A DNA stretch of 64,000 bases from Apostichopus japonicus (lineage: Eukaryota; Echinodermata; Holothuroidea; Aspidochirotida; Stichopodidae). The first letter of the stretch is position 1. Every line of letters begins with the position of its first letter. The stretch spans positions 16,420,265 to 16,484,264 of the forward strand of contig NC_092573.1 of assembly GCF_037975245.1 (NCBI RefSeq). The letters run 5' to 3'. Below the pieces are notes generated by a model. That model was not told the DNA's origin. It was given only the letters and a program-made list of their open reading frames with translations, and did not search any database. Shown one piece after another: positions 14,301 through 24,734 of the stretch. Made by a program: the position numbers and the translations under genes.

Positions 14301-16020
14301 TGATGCTCTAATTTAGGTCTCATCAATCAAAAATGTCAATAAGTTGACCCAAGGTGACCTTTGTATGTTAAGTTATATGAGGTCAAAGTTAATTTTCAGA
14401 CATTTAGTGTAATAACTCCCAGTGCCAAGGTGTTACACAGTTGATATTTTTGGAGTAGTTGCAAATGGTATAGGGGAATATTTTCCAACTGAAGGGTCAT
14501 GTGATCCGAGGTCACCAAAGGTCAATTAATGATAAAAAAGTAGTATTTTTGCAGTAACTTGAGAACAAATTGTCCGTTAGGGTTGGGAGTTGCTTCAATG
14601 TAATCCAATTGTCGACCCGCATCTGGGTGACCCTTGACCTCAATTTGACCTCTGGTGACCTTTTTGTGTTTTGTGGATTTTTACAGTTTTGATGCTATTT
14701 TCAGATGTTAAAGGTACCTTCTGATCATAAATGTCAATGGGTTGACCCCCATGTGACCTTCGTGTGCGAAGTTATATGAGGTCAAAGTTAATTTTCAGAC
14801 ATTTAATGCAATAACTCCCAGTTCCAAGTCGTGACAAGGTTGATATTTTTGGAGTAGTTGCAAATGGTATAGGGGAATATTTTCAAACTTAACGGTCATG
14901 TGATACAAGGTCACCAAAGGTCAATTCATGATAAAAACTAGTATTTTTGCGATAACTTGAGAACAAATTGTCCGTTAGGGTTAGGAGTTGCTTCAATGTA
15001 ATCCAATTGTCAACCCGCATCTGGATGACCCTTGACCTCAATTTGACCTCTGGTGACCTTTTCGTGTTTTGTGGATTTTTACAGTTTCGATGCTATTTTT
15101 AGATGTTAAAGGTACCTTCTGATCATAAATGTTAATGGGTTGACCCCCGTCTGACCTTCGTGTGCGAAGTTATATGAGGTCAAAGTTAATTTTCAGACAT
15201 TTAGTGTAATAACTCCCAGTGCCGAGGTGTTACACAGTTGATATTTTGAGGCAAGTTTCAAATGGTATAGGGAAATATTTTCAAACTTAAGGGTCATGTG
15301 ATCCGAGGTCACCAAAGGTCAATTAATGATAAAAAACTAGTATTTTTGCGATAACTTGAGAACAAATTGTCCGTTAGGGTTGGGAGTTGCTTCAATGTAA
15401 TCCAATTGTTGACCCGCATCTGGGTGACCCTTGACCTCAATTTGACCTCTGGTGATCTTTTCGTGTTTTGTGGATTTTTACAGTTTTGATGCTATTTTCA
15501 GATGTAAAAGGTACCTTCTGATCATAAATGTCAATAGGTTGACCCCCATGTGACCTTCGTGTGCGAAGTTATATGAGGTCAAAGTTAATTTTCAGACATT
15601 TAATGCAATAACTCCCAGTGCCAAGGTGTGACAAGGTTTACTTTTTTGGACAAGTTGCAAATGGTATAGGGGAATATTTTTAAACTTAACGGTCATGTGG
15701 TCCAACATCACCAAAGGTCAGCTAATGTTAAAAAAGTAGTATTTTGGGGGGAGAAAATGGGCACATAAAAAATGTTTGAATTTTTACAGTCATGCTCTAT
15801 TTAGGTCTCACCGATCAAAAATGTCAATTGGTTGACCTTCGGGTGACCTTTGTGTGTGAAGTTATAATGTATACAAGTTCAAAGTTAATTTTTTTTTAAT
15901 TTAATGCAATTAAATCTCAATGCCAAGGTGTGACATGGTTGATATTTTGGGACAAGTTGTGAACGGGGTGGTGGAACATTTTGAAACTTAAAGGTCATGT
16001 CATCTGAGGTCACCAATATT
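11340..16020 (+). repeat. GGTCA-rich composite tandem array (954 bp and ~399 bp units)
   Basis: From about 11640 to 14538 there are three near-identical 954 bp units; for example gaggtcaccaaaggtcaatt recurs at 11646, 12600, 13554 and 14508. Each unit is built of two or three related sub-blocks. From about 14530 to 15740 the period falls to about 399 bp (gataaaaa landmarks at 14531, 14930, 15328, then gttaaaaa at 15727) with more divergence. AGGTCA or its complement is present every few tens of bases. A direct repeat AGGTCA-CCAA-AGGTCA occurs nine times (11647, 12306, 12601, 13260, 13555, 14214, 14509, 14908, 15306). A 69-codon minus-strand frame repeats exactly every 954 bp only because the DNA does. 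The flank at 11340-11640 is an older copy of the same family after a short tgtg run. Confidence 0.95.
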
Positions 16021-16278
16021 ATCATATCTGTTGACACGCTTGTAGGTCTCTTATATTTCTTACATTTTTGACACCATATTTAGATCTCAAAAGTGCCTTT
16101 TGATCCAAAATCCGATCACATTTTGTGATCACAAAAGTGTTGGCTATAGTGTTGGTTACTTTATGGGAACATGTAGGACCACAATTACTTGGACTATTTG
16201 AGCCCAATCTTGCTTGATAATATTATGTGTATTGTCATATACCCCAAGCAAGGAACCACAGTGCCCTTGGGCTCTTGT

Positions 16279-16536
16279 TCATTTCCAAATGAGAAAAAAA
16301 ATCTCATTTGAAGCACCAAATTGCATCTAAGGCCAGGTGAAAATGCAAAATTCTTTACAAAATGGAGTGGGTGTTGAAGTGTGCTATATTGCACCAAATT
16401 GCATCTGAGGCCACCTGGAAATGCAAAAAAAATCCAAAGGGGAGGAGGACACCCCCTCCCCTTAGACCCCTCCCCCAGGCCGGCCATCAGTCTTCAGCCC
16501 CCCCCCCCCACTCAAAAGTACCTTCCTACGCCACTG
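16279..16536 (+). mobile_element. 5'-truncated copy of a short hAT-like MITE
   Basis: It matches 45486-45754 closely: the segments ttcatttccaaatgag, gcaccaaattgcatct, the CCCCTCC runs and the ending ttcctacgccactg are all shared. Similarity stops abruptly upstream of about 16279, so the left terminal repeat is missing, and no target-site duplication can be defined. Confidence 0.85.
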
Positions 16537-16980
16537 CCTAATGGGGCAGGACATTCATGATTGTCAAGACCAAATTGCTGGTCCCCACTATTAAGCTGCT
16601 TATACCTGTTTATTTGATGGCGTCAAGCCTCCCCATTTAATTCCTAACTGGTTAACGAATTTGTTCCAAAAAGGTGCATTTGTTTTGGGCGCAAAAAAAA
16701 ACACTAATTCTGGTGAAAATGAGCAATGAACAGCACCATCTCTCAATCATAGCGATCACTGTCCAATAAGAACACAGTTACACATGGTCACATGTGTGCT
16801 AACAAGAATTGTATTATCCCAAATCCAGGGAATGAAGGCCAAAAACATTTTGTTCGATTTCTGCCCCTGTATACGTAGCCTACATTTTTGAAGTTGCATT
16901 CCTTTCCGATAGGTTGACTTTATATAGGCTGCTGGCGTTGATAGTTTTTCAAAAGTGTGGGAGACAAAGGGCTTAGACCC
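16537..16980. other. No feature recognised
   Basis: Unique-looking AT-rich sequence between two short elements. I see no extended open frame, terminal repeat or RNA gene. Confidence 0.5.
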
Positions 16981-17455
16981 CGGTCACACGTACAATTATT
17001 TTCAGACATAACGATGGTCCGACCATGGTACGGTTTGCGTGTGACCGCTCTCTACTATGGTCTGACGATCGTCCCACCTTCGTCCACTAAAGATGGTAAT
17101 TAGCATCGTTAGCCCCGAATTAACCATGGTCCGACCATCGTTAGCAGGAAGAACCATGCATGCGTGTGACCGCAATTGCGTTGTCCAACTATGCATTTTA
17201 GCGTAAAAACTGACATCATCTACTACTTACCACTAAAAAACCCACGAAACATCGTCAAAACCGTGAACCTTGACCGACCCAACGCAACTGCGGGCAAAAG
17301 CATAATTAACTCACTGATGCATGTGTCCGCGAGCAACGATCGTCCGAATATAGTACAAAGTCGTGTGAGTACGTGTGACCGCTACCGTAGTTTAATATGG
17401 TCGCACTATAGTTAAGAAACGATGATCGGAAGATGCAATTTTATACGTGTGACCG
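16981..17455. mobile_element. Non-autonomous foldback-type element with CGGTCACACGTA ends
   Basis: A perfect 12 bp terminal inverted repeat, CGGTCACACGTA at 16981-16992 and its complement at 17444-17455, bounds 475 bp. Inside, the core cgtgtgaccg recurs several times (about 17038, 17164, 17380) together with variants of cgatggtccgacca in both orientations, which gives the element internal inverted structure. No target-site duplication is obvious and no transposase is encoded. The superfamily cannot be assigned. Confidence 0.65.
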
Positions 17456-17591
17456 TGTATGGTAAGCCATACGGGAAATAGTTGCTGATTTAATGTCCGT
17501 ACGTATTAAAATTATTACCGGTATTAACTCTATTTAATACCGACATTAATTCTCAGCCAATCACCATGCAGCTTCATATGCCAGTATTAAA

Positions 17592-17842
17592 CAAATTAAA
17601 GAACGGTATTAATTCTAATATATGCGGACATCAAAAGAATTTATGTCCTTCATAAATACATTTCGTGCCCGCAATAAATTTTATGCCGGTATCAAAAACA
17701 TGAAAATGAATTAATATGGGCATTAAATAGAATTAATACGGGCATTAAATAGAATTAAAACGGACATTAAATAGAATTAAGAGAAAGACATAAATGCTTT
17801 TAATGTCCGCATATATTAGAATTAATACCGTTCTTTAATTTG
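17592..17842. repeat. Hairpin element with 40 bp perfect arms and internal 22 bp repeats
   Basis: Bases 17592-17631 and 17803-17842 are exact reverse complements over 40 bp. Between them a 22 bp unit starting ggrcattaaatagaattaa repeats three times at 17718, 17740 and 17762. Upstream sequence (17490-17560) has further degenerate copies of the taataccg/attaattct motif in both orientations, so the element may extend left. No target-site duplication was seen. Confidence 0.85.
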
Positions 17843-18760
17843 AGATGTTTATCGTCTTCATTTCTTTTCGTGCGATACTATATGACAAGTCATATCTTTG
17901 TCAATGGCTGTTCTGTGCATACGTCTAAGAATGGAGACGGTAAACTAGATGGTAGTAAAATGTACCTAAAATTTCCCTTCAGTCCCCGTAGCCAGGTGCA
18001 CCAAAAATTTAAGAGAGGCACAACTTTCTAGTGTTCTGTAACTTGTGAAGTTGTACACATGATGTGACACAGATGGGGCAGGTGCATGGTTGTCTGCAAA
18101 TGGGGAGGGGGGGGGGGGGAGCAAGTCCCCCTGTGCCCACGCCTGGCTAAGTTCCTGATTCCATTTTCAAATTACTCTTCATCGAAACATTCTCTATGTG
18201 GAGTCTCTCAAACTCCAGAGGATACATAATCTGCTGTATATAGTATTCAGATTTCGCTTCGCATACCTTTCACCGTCTTTCACATATAACTTTTTTCCTT
18301 ATATTTGATGCGATGCATTTCGAATTCTCATACAGTAGTTTTATAACAAAAATATGCATGTGACTGGTTTTGCGATTCTGTATTATGGTCCGCTGAAAAT
18401 TTCTTTCGCGAAAATAGCCGACGGGAAGTATTTATTTCATGAAGGAAACTAAGTAGGCTACTTCCAGATCGACGTAACGGAATAAAATATACAGAAAATA
18501 TATTTATTAACTACCAATGGTAATCCGATAGGCTATCAGTTATTTATGAAAAGGGACACAAGTGCATGATAGGATTATCATGTAACTTATGCAGTTTTAA
18601 ACACATAGGCCTACATTCATTATGGTAACTTTTAGCGCTTACGTTTATTACAACTCGAGAGGCTTGAACCAGTCTGAGAGTCAACTGGTCTCAATATCAT
18701 CAAAACGTCAGTAGCGATACATTGTGTCCGACCTCGGACATTTTCTTTGCTCAGAAGTGC
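17843..18760. other. No gene recognised
   Basis: A poly-G run at about 18103-18119 followed by cccacgcctggc may be the end of an old hAT-like copy, since G/C homopolymers and acgcc ends mark that family elsewhere in the window. The rest is unremarkable AT-rich sequence. Confidence 0.4.
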
Positions 18761-18763
18761 TTG

Positions 18764-18860
18764 AATATATATCCTGCGCCCTCGGCTCTTGGTGGCCTTA
18801 CGACTGTTATTTCTCGACCATACGTATTGTTAATGTCACTGAACTGGAAAGATAGGTAAG
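18764..18860 (+). promoter_or_regulatory. Possible TATA-like site and non-coding first exon ending in GTAAGT
   Basis: An aatatatat motif at about 18764 is followed about 90 bp later by a consensus splice donor (gatag|GTAAGT at 18855). The base composition here is more GC-rich than the surroundings. This would suit an untranslated first exon upstream of the candidate coding exon at 19189. It rests on motif spacing alone. Confidence 0.15.
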
Positions 18861-19188
18861 TAGCATAGGACCTAATGTGATATAGAAAACTTTACTTTAC
18901 AAAGGGCTGCGGTTTAAAAACAACTGCTGGTGTTGGGAAAGAAGGCAAGCTGCTTTGTCAATCAATGTTTTGTTTCACTTGGAGAGGACTGTCAGAAATA
19001 CTTGGCAGTGGAATGGAAAGTACAAAATATTTATGTATTTTCCGTAACGTGACGTAAGCGACCCATATATCGCATTTCAACACATACATTTGCCACGCGC
19101 AACACGATAACTAAGGCAATATATCTAGTCTAAGTTTTCTTCCGAAACACTTTACGGGCTCGGGAATTTTTGAGAAAAAAAAGAGAAC

Positions 19189-19379
19189 ATGGATGCATTT
19201 GGACTACTGCTTCAAATCGAGCCTGAATACACACTGGAGGAACTGAGACAACGAGACCTAGAGCTTGCTAAACATCGCATTTGTAACCGGCACTGGCAGT
19301 TACTATATGATGCTAGTACTTCCAACAGTAGTAACAGTTCTGCGACGGAGGGGCAAGCCCTGGTGCTTTGTTGCCTTTT
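19189..19379 (+). CDS. Candidate first coding exon of an unrecognised gene
   Basis: An ATG in a strong context (aacATGG) opens a frame coding for an acidic and then basic N-terminal segment (MDAFGLLLQIEPEYTLEELR and onward), rich in Leu, Glu and Arg and able to form an amphipathic helix over residues 13-30. A Ser/Asn-rich stretch follows near residues 44-52. The frame runs to a consensus splice donor, GTAAGT at 19380, directly before an in-frame stop, as expected of a first exon read into an intron. I do not recognise the family. Leu/Glu/Arg-rich starts of this sort occur in Harbinger-type nucleases, but no diagnostic residue supports that. No following exon was found in the next kilobase, and the sequence between 19600 and 20840 holds nothing coding-like. 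Confidence 0.3.
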
Positions 19380-19383
19380 GTAA

Positions 19384-20842
19384 GTTATCTTTTCTCTGGA
19401 AACCTTGCCCCGTCAGAAATAATATAATATTGTTTCCCCTTCCCTGCTCCTTCTCCTCTCCTGTTTACTCAACCAAATGCTTGGCACTCCGGCATTTTGC
19501 AACAACTTCCGAACAATCTCCGAGAGCAAGTGTACAGTTCATATGCAGAGAGGGTAATTGTTTAAATTACGATGTGGGTCGCTGACGTCAGTTTTGAAGC
19601 GCCCTCGTTACAATGGCCGCCAATACAGCAGGTCTAAAACAAATAATTAGAAAATTCCTGGAAATTCGGGAGAAGGTATTTGACTAGTTATTTTACAGAG
19701 GGAGTAAGAGTATTAGTCTGTGCTCATTGAAAACCCCGGGGTTTATTTCTCCCTTAAATTCTACTTATCGTTATGTGATAATAGCACTGCGATACAAGTC
19801 ATGTACGTCACTCAACGGACGTTCCACTTCAAGATGTATTTTGAGACAGCTCTCTGCCAAGAACGGAGCCGTGCAGACATAACTAATGGTAATACTTTGA
19901 GCTGTGAAGATTTACATACTTCGGCAAACGTCATTGAATATTTATGATCCATAATCTTATGTCGGAAATGAGCGGTGAATACGTGATACGTGTGACATGA
20001 ATATTTCACATGGAAAAGTGCGGGCTAACTTTTTGTTCGAAAATTTGATAGTTATAATTCCATCGCTGATATAAATAATTTATAAAGTTCGTTTCAAAAA
20101 CAATCTTTATTTGTACGAGAAACGTGATAAACAAACTCGTGCTTGCTTTGTATAGTTCTTGAATATTGTCTTCTTTCGGATCATACAGCAGCTGCAGTAT
20201 TACACTGTTATGTCATAATACACTATAAGATGTTTTTTTGTACAGGAATAGTTATTCGTATCTTATCGCATACATCTAACTTTAAAACCCATTTGTAATC
20301 ATGACTTACTAAAGTGAATGATATAGCAATTCTTCCGTTGGGTCATTAGGTAATCGAGTGTTGCATTTTGAGTTGACATGTAAATCTGCATGGTTTATCT
20401 GCCAGTATCATAGTTCACAAAATAAAGTAACTTAAACTACTAAGTTTTCATTTACATACAGACATGTTCATGATCTTATTTGTAATTATTCAGATAATGG
20501 GGTAAATACTAATTGTTTAATTTACAAGTCTTAAACTGTTAACATTAATTACTAGTTATTTAATTTATAAGAAAAGGTTAAATTAATTTAGAGTGAAGGG
20601 CCCGGTACAGCAGAAACCTTATGAAGGCGATCTATTTGTATTGAAGCCTTAGTTTGATTTCCCGCCGGAAATTAGGAGAGTGATTCTTTCCAGGGGTCTT
20701 AAAGAATGGTTTTGCAATTTGACACTGATACTTAGCATTGATGTTCAGGAAGCCTTTCAAATCCCTCTTTTAACTAATATAGGCATTGTACATGACAGTT
20801 GTTTAAGATATGATATAACTTTATGGGACGGGAGACCTTGTA
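19384..20842. other. No gene recognised
   Basis: AT-rich sequence without long frames, terminal repeats or tandem structure. A short GC-richer stretch at 19570-19625 (cgctgacgtcag, gccctcgttacaatggccgcc) contains a CRE-like tgacgtca and could be regulatory, but nothing else supports that. Confidence 0.4.
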
Positions 20843-20861
20843 CACTGAAAAAATAAACTAG

Positions 20862-21110
20862 TCAATATTGCCACGGACTAACGTTAAATTAGTCTGTAAC
20901 GTTAGTCAATGCACACGGACTAGCAAAAATCTTCGTTTCGCTGCTTCTTAGTCAGTTTACACTGACTACGGAAAATATAATCGCAGCTTAGTCGGTGGCG
21001 ACGGACTAAGGTATTTTAACCCATGGACTAAGAACGATACGGACACGCGATTTACGCCATAATCGTAGCTTAGTCGGTGTCGACGGACTAATGTATTTTA
21101 ACCCAATTCG
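20862..21110. repeat. Left subterminal repeats of the CACTA-like element
   Basis: The motif ggacta(a) or its complement tagtc occurs roughly every 20-40 bp (actagtc, ggactaacg, ttagtctg, gttagtc, ggactagc, ttagtcag, gactacgg, ttagtcggtg, ggactaag). The block cgcagcttagtcggtg is repeated about 70 bp later as cgtagcttagtcggtg. Confidence 0.8.
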
Positions 21111-21860
21111 ATTCACTTCAATTTGAAAACCGAGAGGCAACGGCAGCTTGCTGGACTTGGCATAGTTTCATACGATCACTCTAAGCAACTTTCAACCGTA
21201 AAGCACCCAAGAAGGTCTTTAGAAGAATGGAGGTATTAACTGCCATCATCGGCCTACCTGTTATTCCTTTAACTTGAAGGTAAAATTAGAGTTAATTGTT
21301 AGGCCACTGGCACTAGTACTGTATTATGGTTAGTGTAACGCTACCGTTGTCACGCTGGCGTTTCGCAATACACAAAAGTGCAATGACAGTGAGTAGCCTA
21401 TAGGCTTCTACTGGGTACTGCAGTGCATTCTCAACACTAAAGTGTGCATTCTAAACACCAATTAACAATGTGTTATGTGTGTATTGGGCTAGATTGAACA
21501 GTGGCACATAATCTTCTAATTGATTCCCAAACAAATGCTGGAACTATAAGGCTCAATAGTTTATTTGAAGTCTACACTCATTTGGTAAAGATTTCCTGTA
21601 ATTTCCCATGTGAATCTAAATGGGTAGGCTTTGTGATATTGAATAAGCAAGGCTAGACCTTCAAACGTACAGTCACAGTAGGCTGAACAAATTATGTTGG
21701 CTAGTCAACGGTATTATATGTTGCGAGCAGTCAGGATGCACGGTTCAGTTCTATTTAACCTTTTCATTTATCATTTTTTAGTATTTAATTTCCGGTCACG
21801 CCCAGGAAACAATTGCGACATTCCTTCACGGTCGACTTGTTTACTGTAAGAAGTATTAAC

Positions 21861-22143
21861 AAAGTGGCTATTGTTACGACTAGTCGTAAGAATAATACCC
21901 GACTACGCATGCGCAGTTGCTATCTTCATGACCAGGAGTACTATTTTTACGACGAGGAGAAAATAATTTCCGGTTAGGGTTAGGGTAAGGGTTAGGATTG
22001 AGGTTTAGGGTTATGTTTAGGGTTAGGGTTACCCCTACTACATGCGCAGTTGCTTTATTTACTTTACTGCGCTTGAATTTGCCTTTGTCGTAAGAATAGT
22101 TTATAAATAATTGCTACGACTCGTCGTAAGAATAGCCACGGCC
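21861..22143. mobile_element. MULE-like MITE with a 10 bp target-site duplication
   Basis: AAGTATTAAC at 21851-21860 is exactly repeated at 22144-22153. The element between has imperfect terminal inverted repeats of about 30 bp: gtggctattgttacgac at the left and the complement of gtcgtaagaatagccac at the right. A 9-11 bp duplication is characteristic of Mutator-like elements. There is no coding capacity in 283 bp. It also contains a telomere-like tract and two copies of atgcgcagttgct. Confidence 0.75.
21972..22031 (+). repeat. Interstitial telomere-like (TTAGGG)n tract
   Basis: About 60 bp of TTAGGG and one-base variants (ggttagggttagggtaaggg, ttaggattgagg, gtttagggttagggtta), placed in the middle of the MITE. 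TTAGGG is the usual telomere repeat of deuterostomes and many other animals; here it is clearly internal. Confidence 0.85.
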
Positions 22144-22838
22144 AAGTATTAACCGTTTTTTCTCAGGAAAGCTTGATAGTCTGAAGTTATTATAACATGT
22201 GCTTTTAGTATACTGCCAAAAGAGTAAGTTGTTGTATTTGTATTGATATTTTATGTAGAAGTAACGGAAAATTTAGTATGTTTAGTTTGGTCTAATTGCA
22301 CGTTTTTATTTTCTGTCCAATGTAGTGCAGGGTTCACTTGCGCGAATTCAAATTATTCTGTTTATGTATATGTATATGCATCGATTCGTAGATTATGATG
22401 TTTTTTTGACATCTATTTGTAATTCAAGCATATCTGTTTAGTAGCAAAGTTTAAAGGTTAAGATTAATTAGTTTTCTCTTTTTGATCCTAGATTGAATGA
22501 AACTCATTGACGTAAATAATAGATCAGATGATACAGTTTAACGCAGTTGCTAAAACTCTGGGTATTCTCTAGTCTTCGCCGGTCCATTATATACTTTAGT
22601 TCTACTAGTAACACTAAATCAAAACGACCGAAAGACAAACTTAGTGTAACAAAGTACTGATTCTCCTCTAGCCTAGGTCTAAACGGGCTTGTTATGTGAG
22701 CAAGCAAAATAACAACTAAAAACGATTATGCCTATAAATAAGTTGGCTCAGTGCATTTCTGTTTCTAAAATTTTATATTTTTAAAGATCATAAAAACAAA
22801 CAAAGATTTAGCCCATGTTTTATTATCTCTGTATTCTG

Positions 22839-24185
22839 CAGGGGCGTATCCAGGGGGGGCGCAACAGGCGCGCGCCCCCCCTATTGGCCGTCACCAAAAA
22901 AAAAAAAAAGTTTAGCAAAAAAAAAAAAAAAAAATTGATGACGACCTTTATGTGAGATGTCGGTGATCGCTCAACCCCCCCCCCCCCCCTCCCGTATGCT
23001 TTATTTTTTGTTTGCCAAAAAAAGGTTCTGGCGAAGTTCGGCGGCATAATAGTTTTAGAACATAGATGGTAATTGTGTTTGTATTATCACTATAAACACT
23101 AAATGACATGCCAGCCATACTAAATTGTGCATTTTGTGTCCATATTTACTGGAAATGTTGCTTATTATTAAGGTCGAAAAATGGATCACATATGGCCATT
23201 GGCGGCGATCCTGGGTGGAGGGGGATATATCCCCCCATGAAAATGGGTGGAGGGGATGTAATGCACCATATCCCCCCCCCCCCCCACCAAATGCCAGGGA
23301 TAAGAATATTTTCATGCCTACATTTATGCATCTTCGTTAATGTACGGCTCTTTTTTAGCTTCATTTCTCGCCTACCATAAACGCAGTGCGATCTTTACAA
23401 ATAAAGCGTCTTTATAAAGCAAAAATAGTTGACTGTAGGCTTCATTGGCCCTATAACAACAAAATGTATTATTGTGCCCACGGTATTGATATAGTACATA
23501 TATGCACCCTCATAGTATTCATATAGGCCCTATAGTAGGCCTACACACGTACATGTTCCCTCGAACAGCTGAGAATCTCATGTAACCAGGGTAATGCTTA
23601 ATACACGTTTCACCTGGATGCCCTAGCAATCGGTACCTAGGAATGTAACTATGTGTAATTGTGTATTGCATGTGTATAGGCCTATAATAGCCTGCATGAG
23701 GCCATTTTCTTCATCGAATAATATAACAGAGCTCTCGAACATTCTAACGTTGCGCCTGAAACAAGATTGACAGGGGCAATTTTCCCAAAATAACACCCGA
23801 AATTAAAAAAAAAAAGTATTTTGGATCCTGATTATGAGATATTTCGGACATGACATCCCTATTTTAAAGTTGGGTATATGCCGCTTGGAAACCTCGGGAA
23901 GTGCCGTTTCCGGCCATCTAGAGGGTTTGTTAATCCCAAAATTTTCTTGTACGCTTCGCGCCAACTCATGGTGGCACTACGCTTAGATAGTCAACAAGGT
24001 CATATCCCCCCCCCCCCCCCCACTCGGAAGTAGGGATCGCCGCCCATGCATATGACACCATTTTGCATTTCAGCCCTTCTTTGAAAGCAAAAATTGTATA
24101 CCCCCTCCCCTTAGACCCATCCCCCAGGACGGCGATCATTCATGCCTGGCGCCTCCCCTATTGGAAAATCCTGGATACGCCCCTG
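22839..24185. mobile_element. hAT-like element with a perfect 16 bp TIR and 5 bp TSD
   Basis: CAGGGGCGTATCCAGG at 22839-22854 is the exact complement of 24170-24185. TTCTG flanks both ends (22834-22838 and 24186-24190). The CAGGGGCG end is of hAT type, and the 5 bp duplication points to the hAT5-like group rather than classic 8 bp hATs. Total length is 1347 bp, but about 860 bp is a nested second element, leaving a MITE-sized body with A, G and C homopolymers. No transposase is present. It lies inside the CACTA-like element. Confidence 0.85.
23197..24048. mobile_element. Nested hAT-like element, 8 bp TSD
   Basis: The ends cattGGCGGCGATCC (23197) and its complement GGATCGCCGCCcatg (to 24048) form terminal inverted repeats. 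The flanks catatggc (23189-23196) and catatgac (24049-24056) match at seven of eight bases, as an aged 8 bp hAT duplication. The interior (about 23880-23975) holds an inverted copy of the gcgaagcgtacaagaaaat module also found at 56750-56830 and 57920-58090. It lies within the 5-bp-TSD element, so it arrived later. Confidence 0.75.
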
Positions 24186-24376
24186 TTCTGGGCATTTGAT
24201 TCTGGTTGCAATGGTGATGACACTCTCGTTCAAATTTTCAGCTTTATACAGTCTGCTTCAAACTTTGGGATTGTTTTTTGAGACTATAGTGGAAGCAAAT
24301 CTCACATAACTTTGTGGTGACAACTTTATTTAATTTTTTTTCAAATGATGAATACTTTGCTGTTTCTTTTTTCCAG

Positions 24377-24598
24377 CAGGAATTGAAAAGCCAAATATCT
24401 AAGTCAAGGGTGGGGTTTCCTGTGATGTACGACACCAGTGTGGAGGCAACAACAGAAGAGGAGAACAGTGTTATATATGGCTTAAAGACATGTTTTAAGA
24501 TGATATATTGGTACCCTTAGGGCCTTCGCAGAACAAAAGAGTTTATCCAAGAGTCCGAAAAGCAAAGGAACAAGTACTATAGAGAAAAAAGATGGAAG
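24377..24598 (+). other. Exon-like remnants inside the CACTA-like element
   Basis: A pyrimidine tract and ccagcag at about 24370-24380 precede a frame that stays open for about 48 codons (to 24520). A second segment, 24531-24598, follows cttcgcag and ends at a consensus donor, aga|GTGAGT. Its one open frame is strongly charged (TKEFIQESEKQRNKYYREKR). CACTA elements may carry exons of their own or of captured genes. I do not recognise the family, and reading phases of the segments do not join cleanly. Confidence 0.2.
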
Positions 24599-24734
24599 AG
24601 TGAGTTTAACTATTGTACCCAACTGTTTAATGATATTAAAGATACTTTTCATAACCTGTTTTTAAAAAAAACCAGTCTAGTATATCATTTACGTGCAAGC
24701 TTCATAAGTTTGGTCAAATTTTCACTGATCTGTA

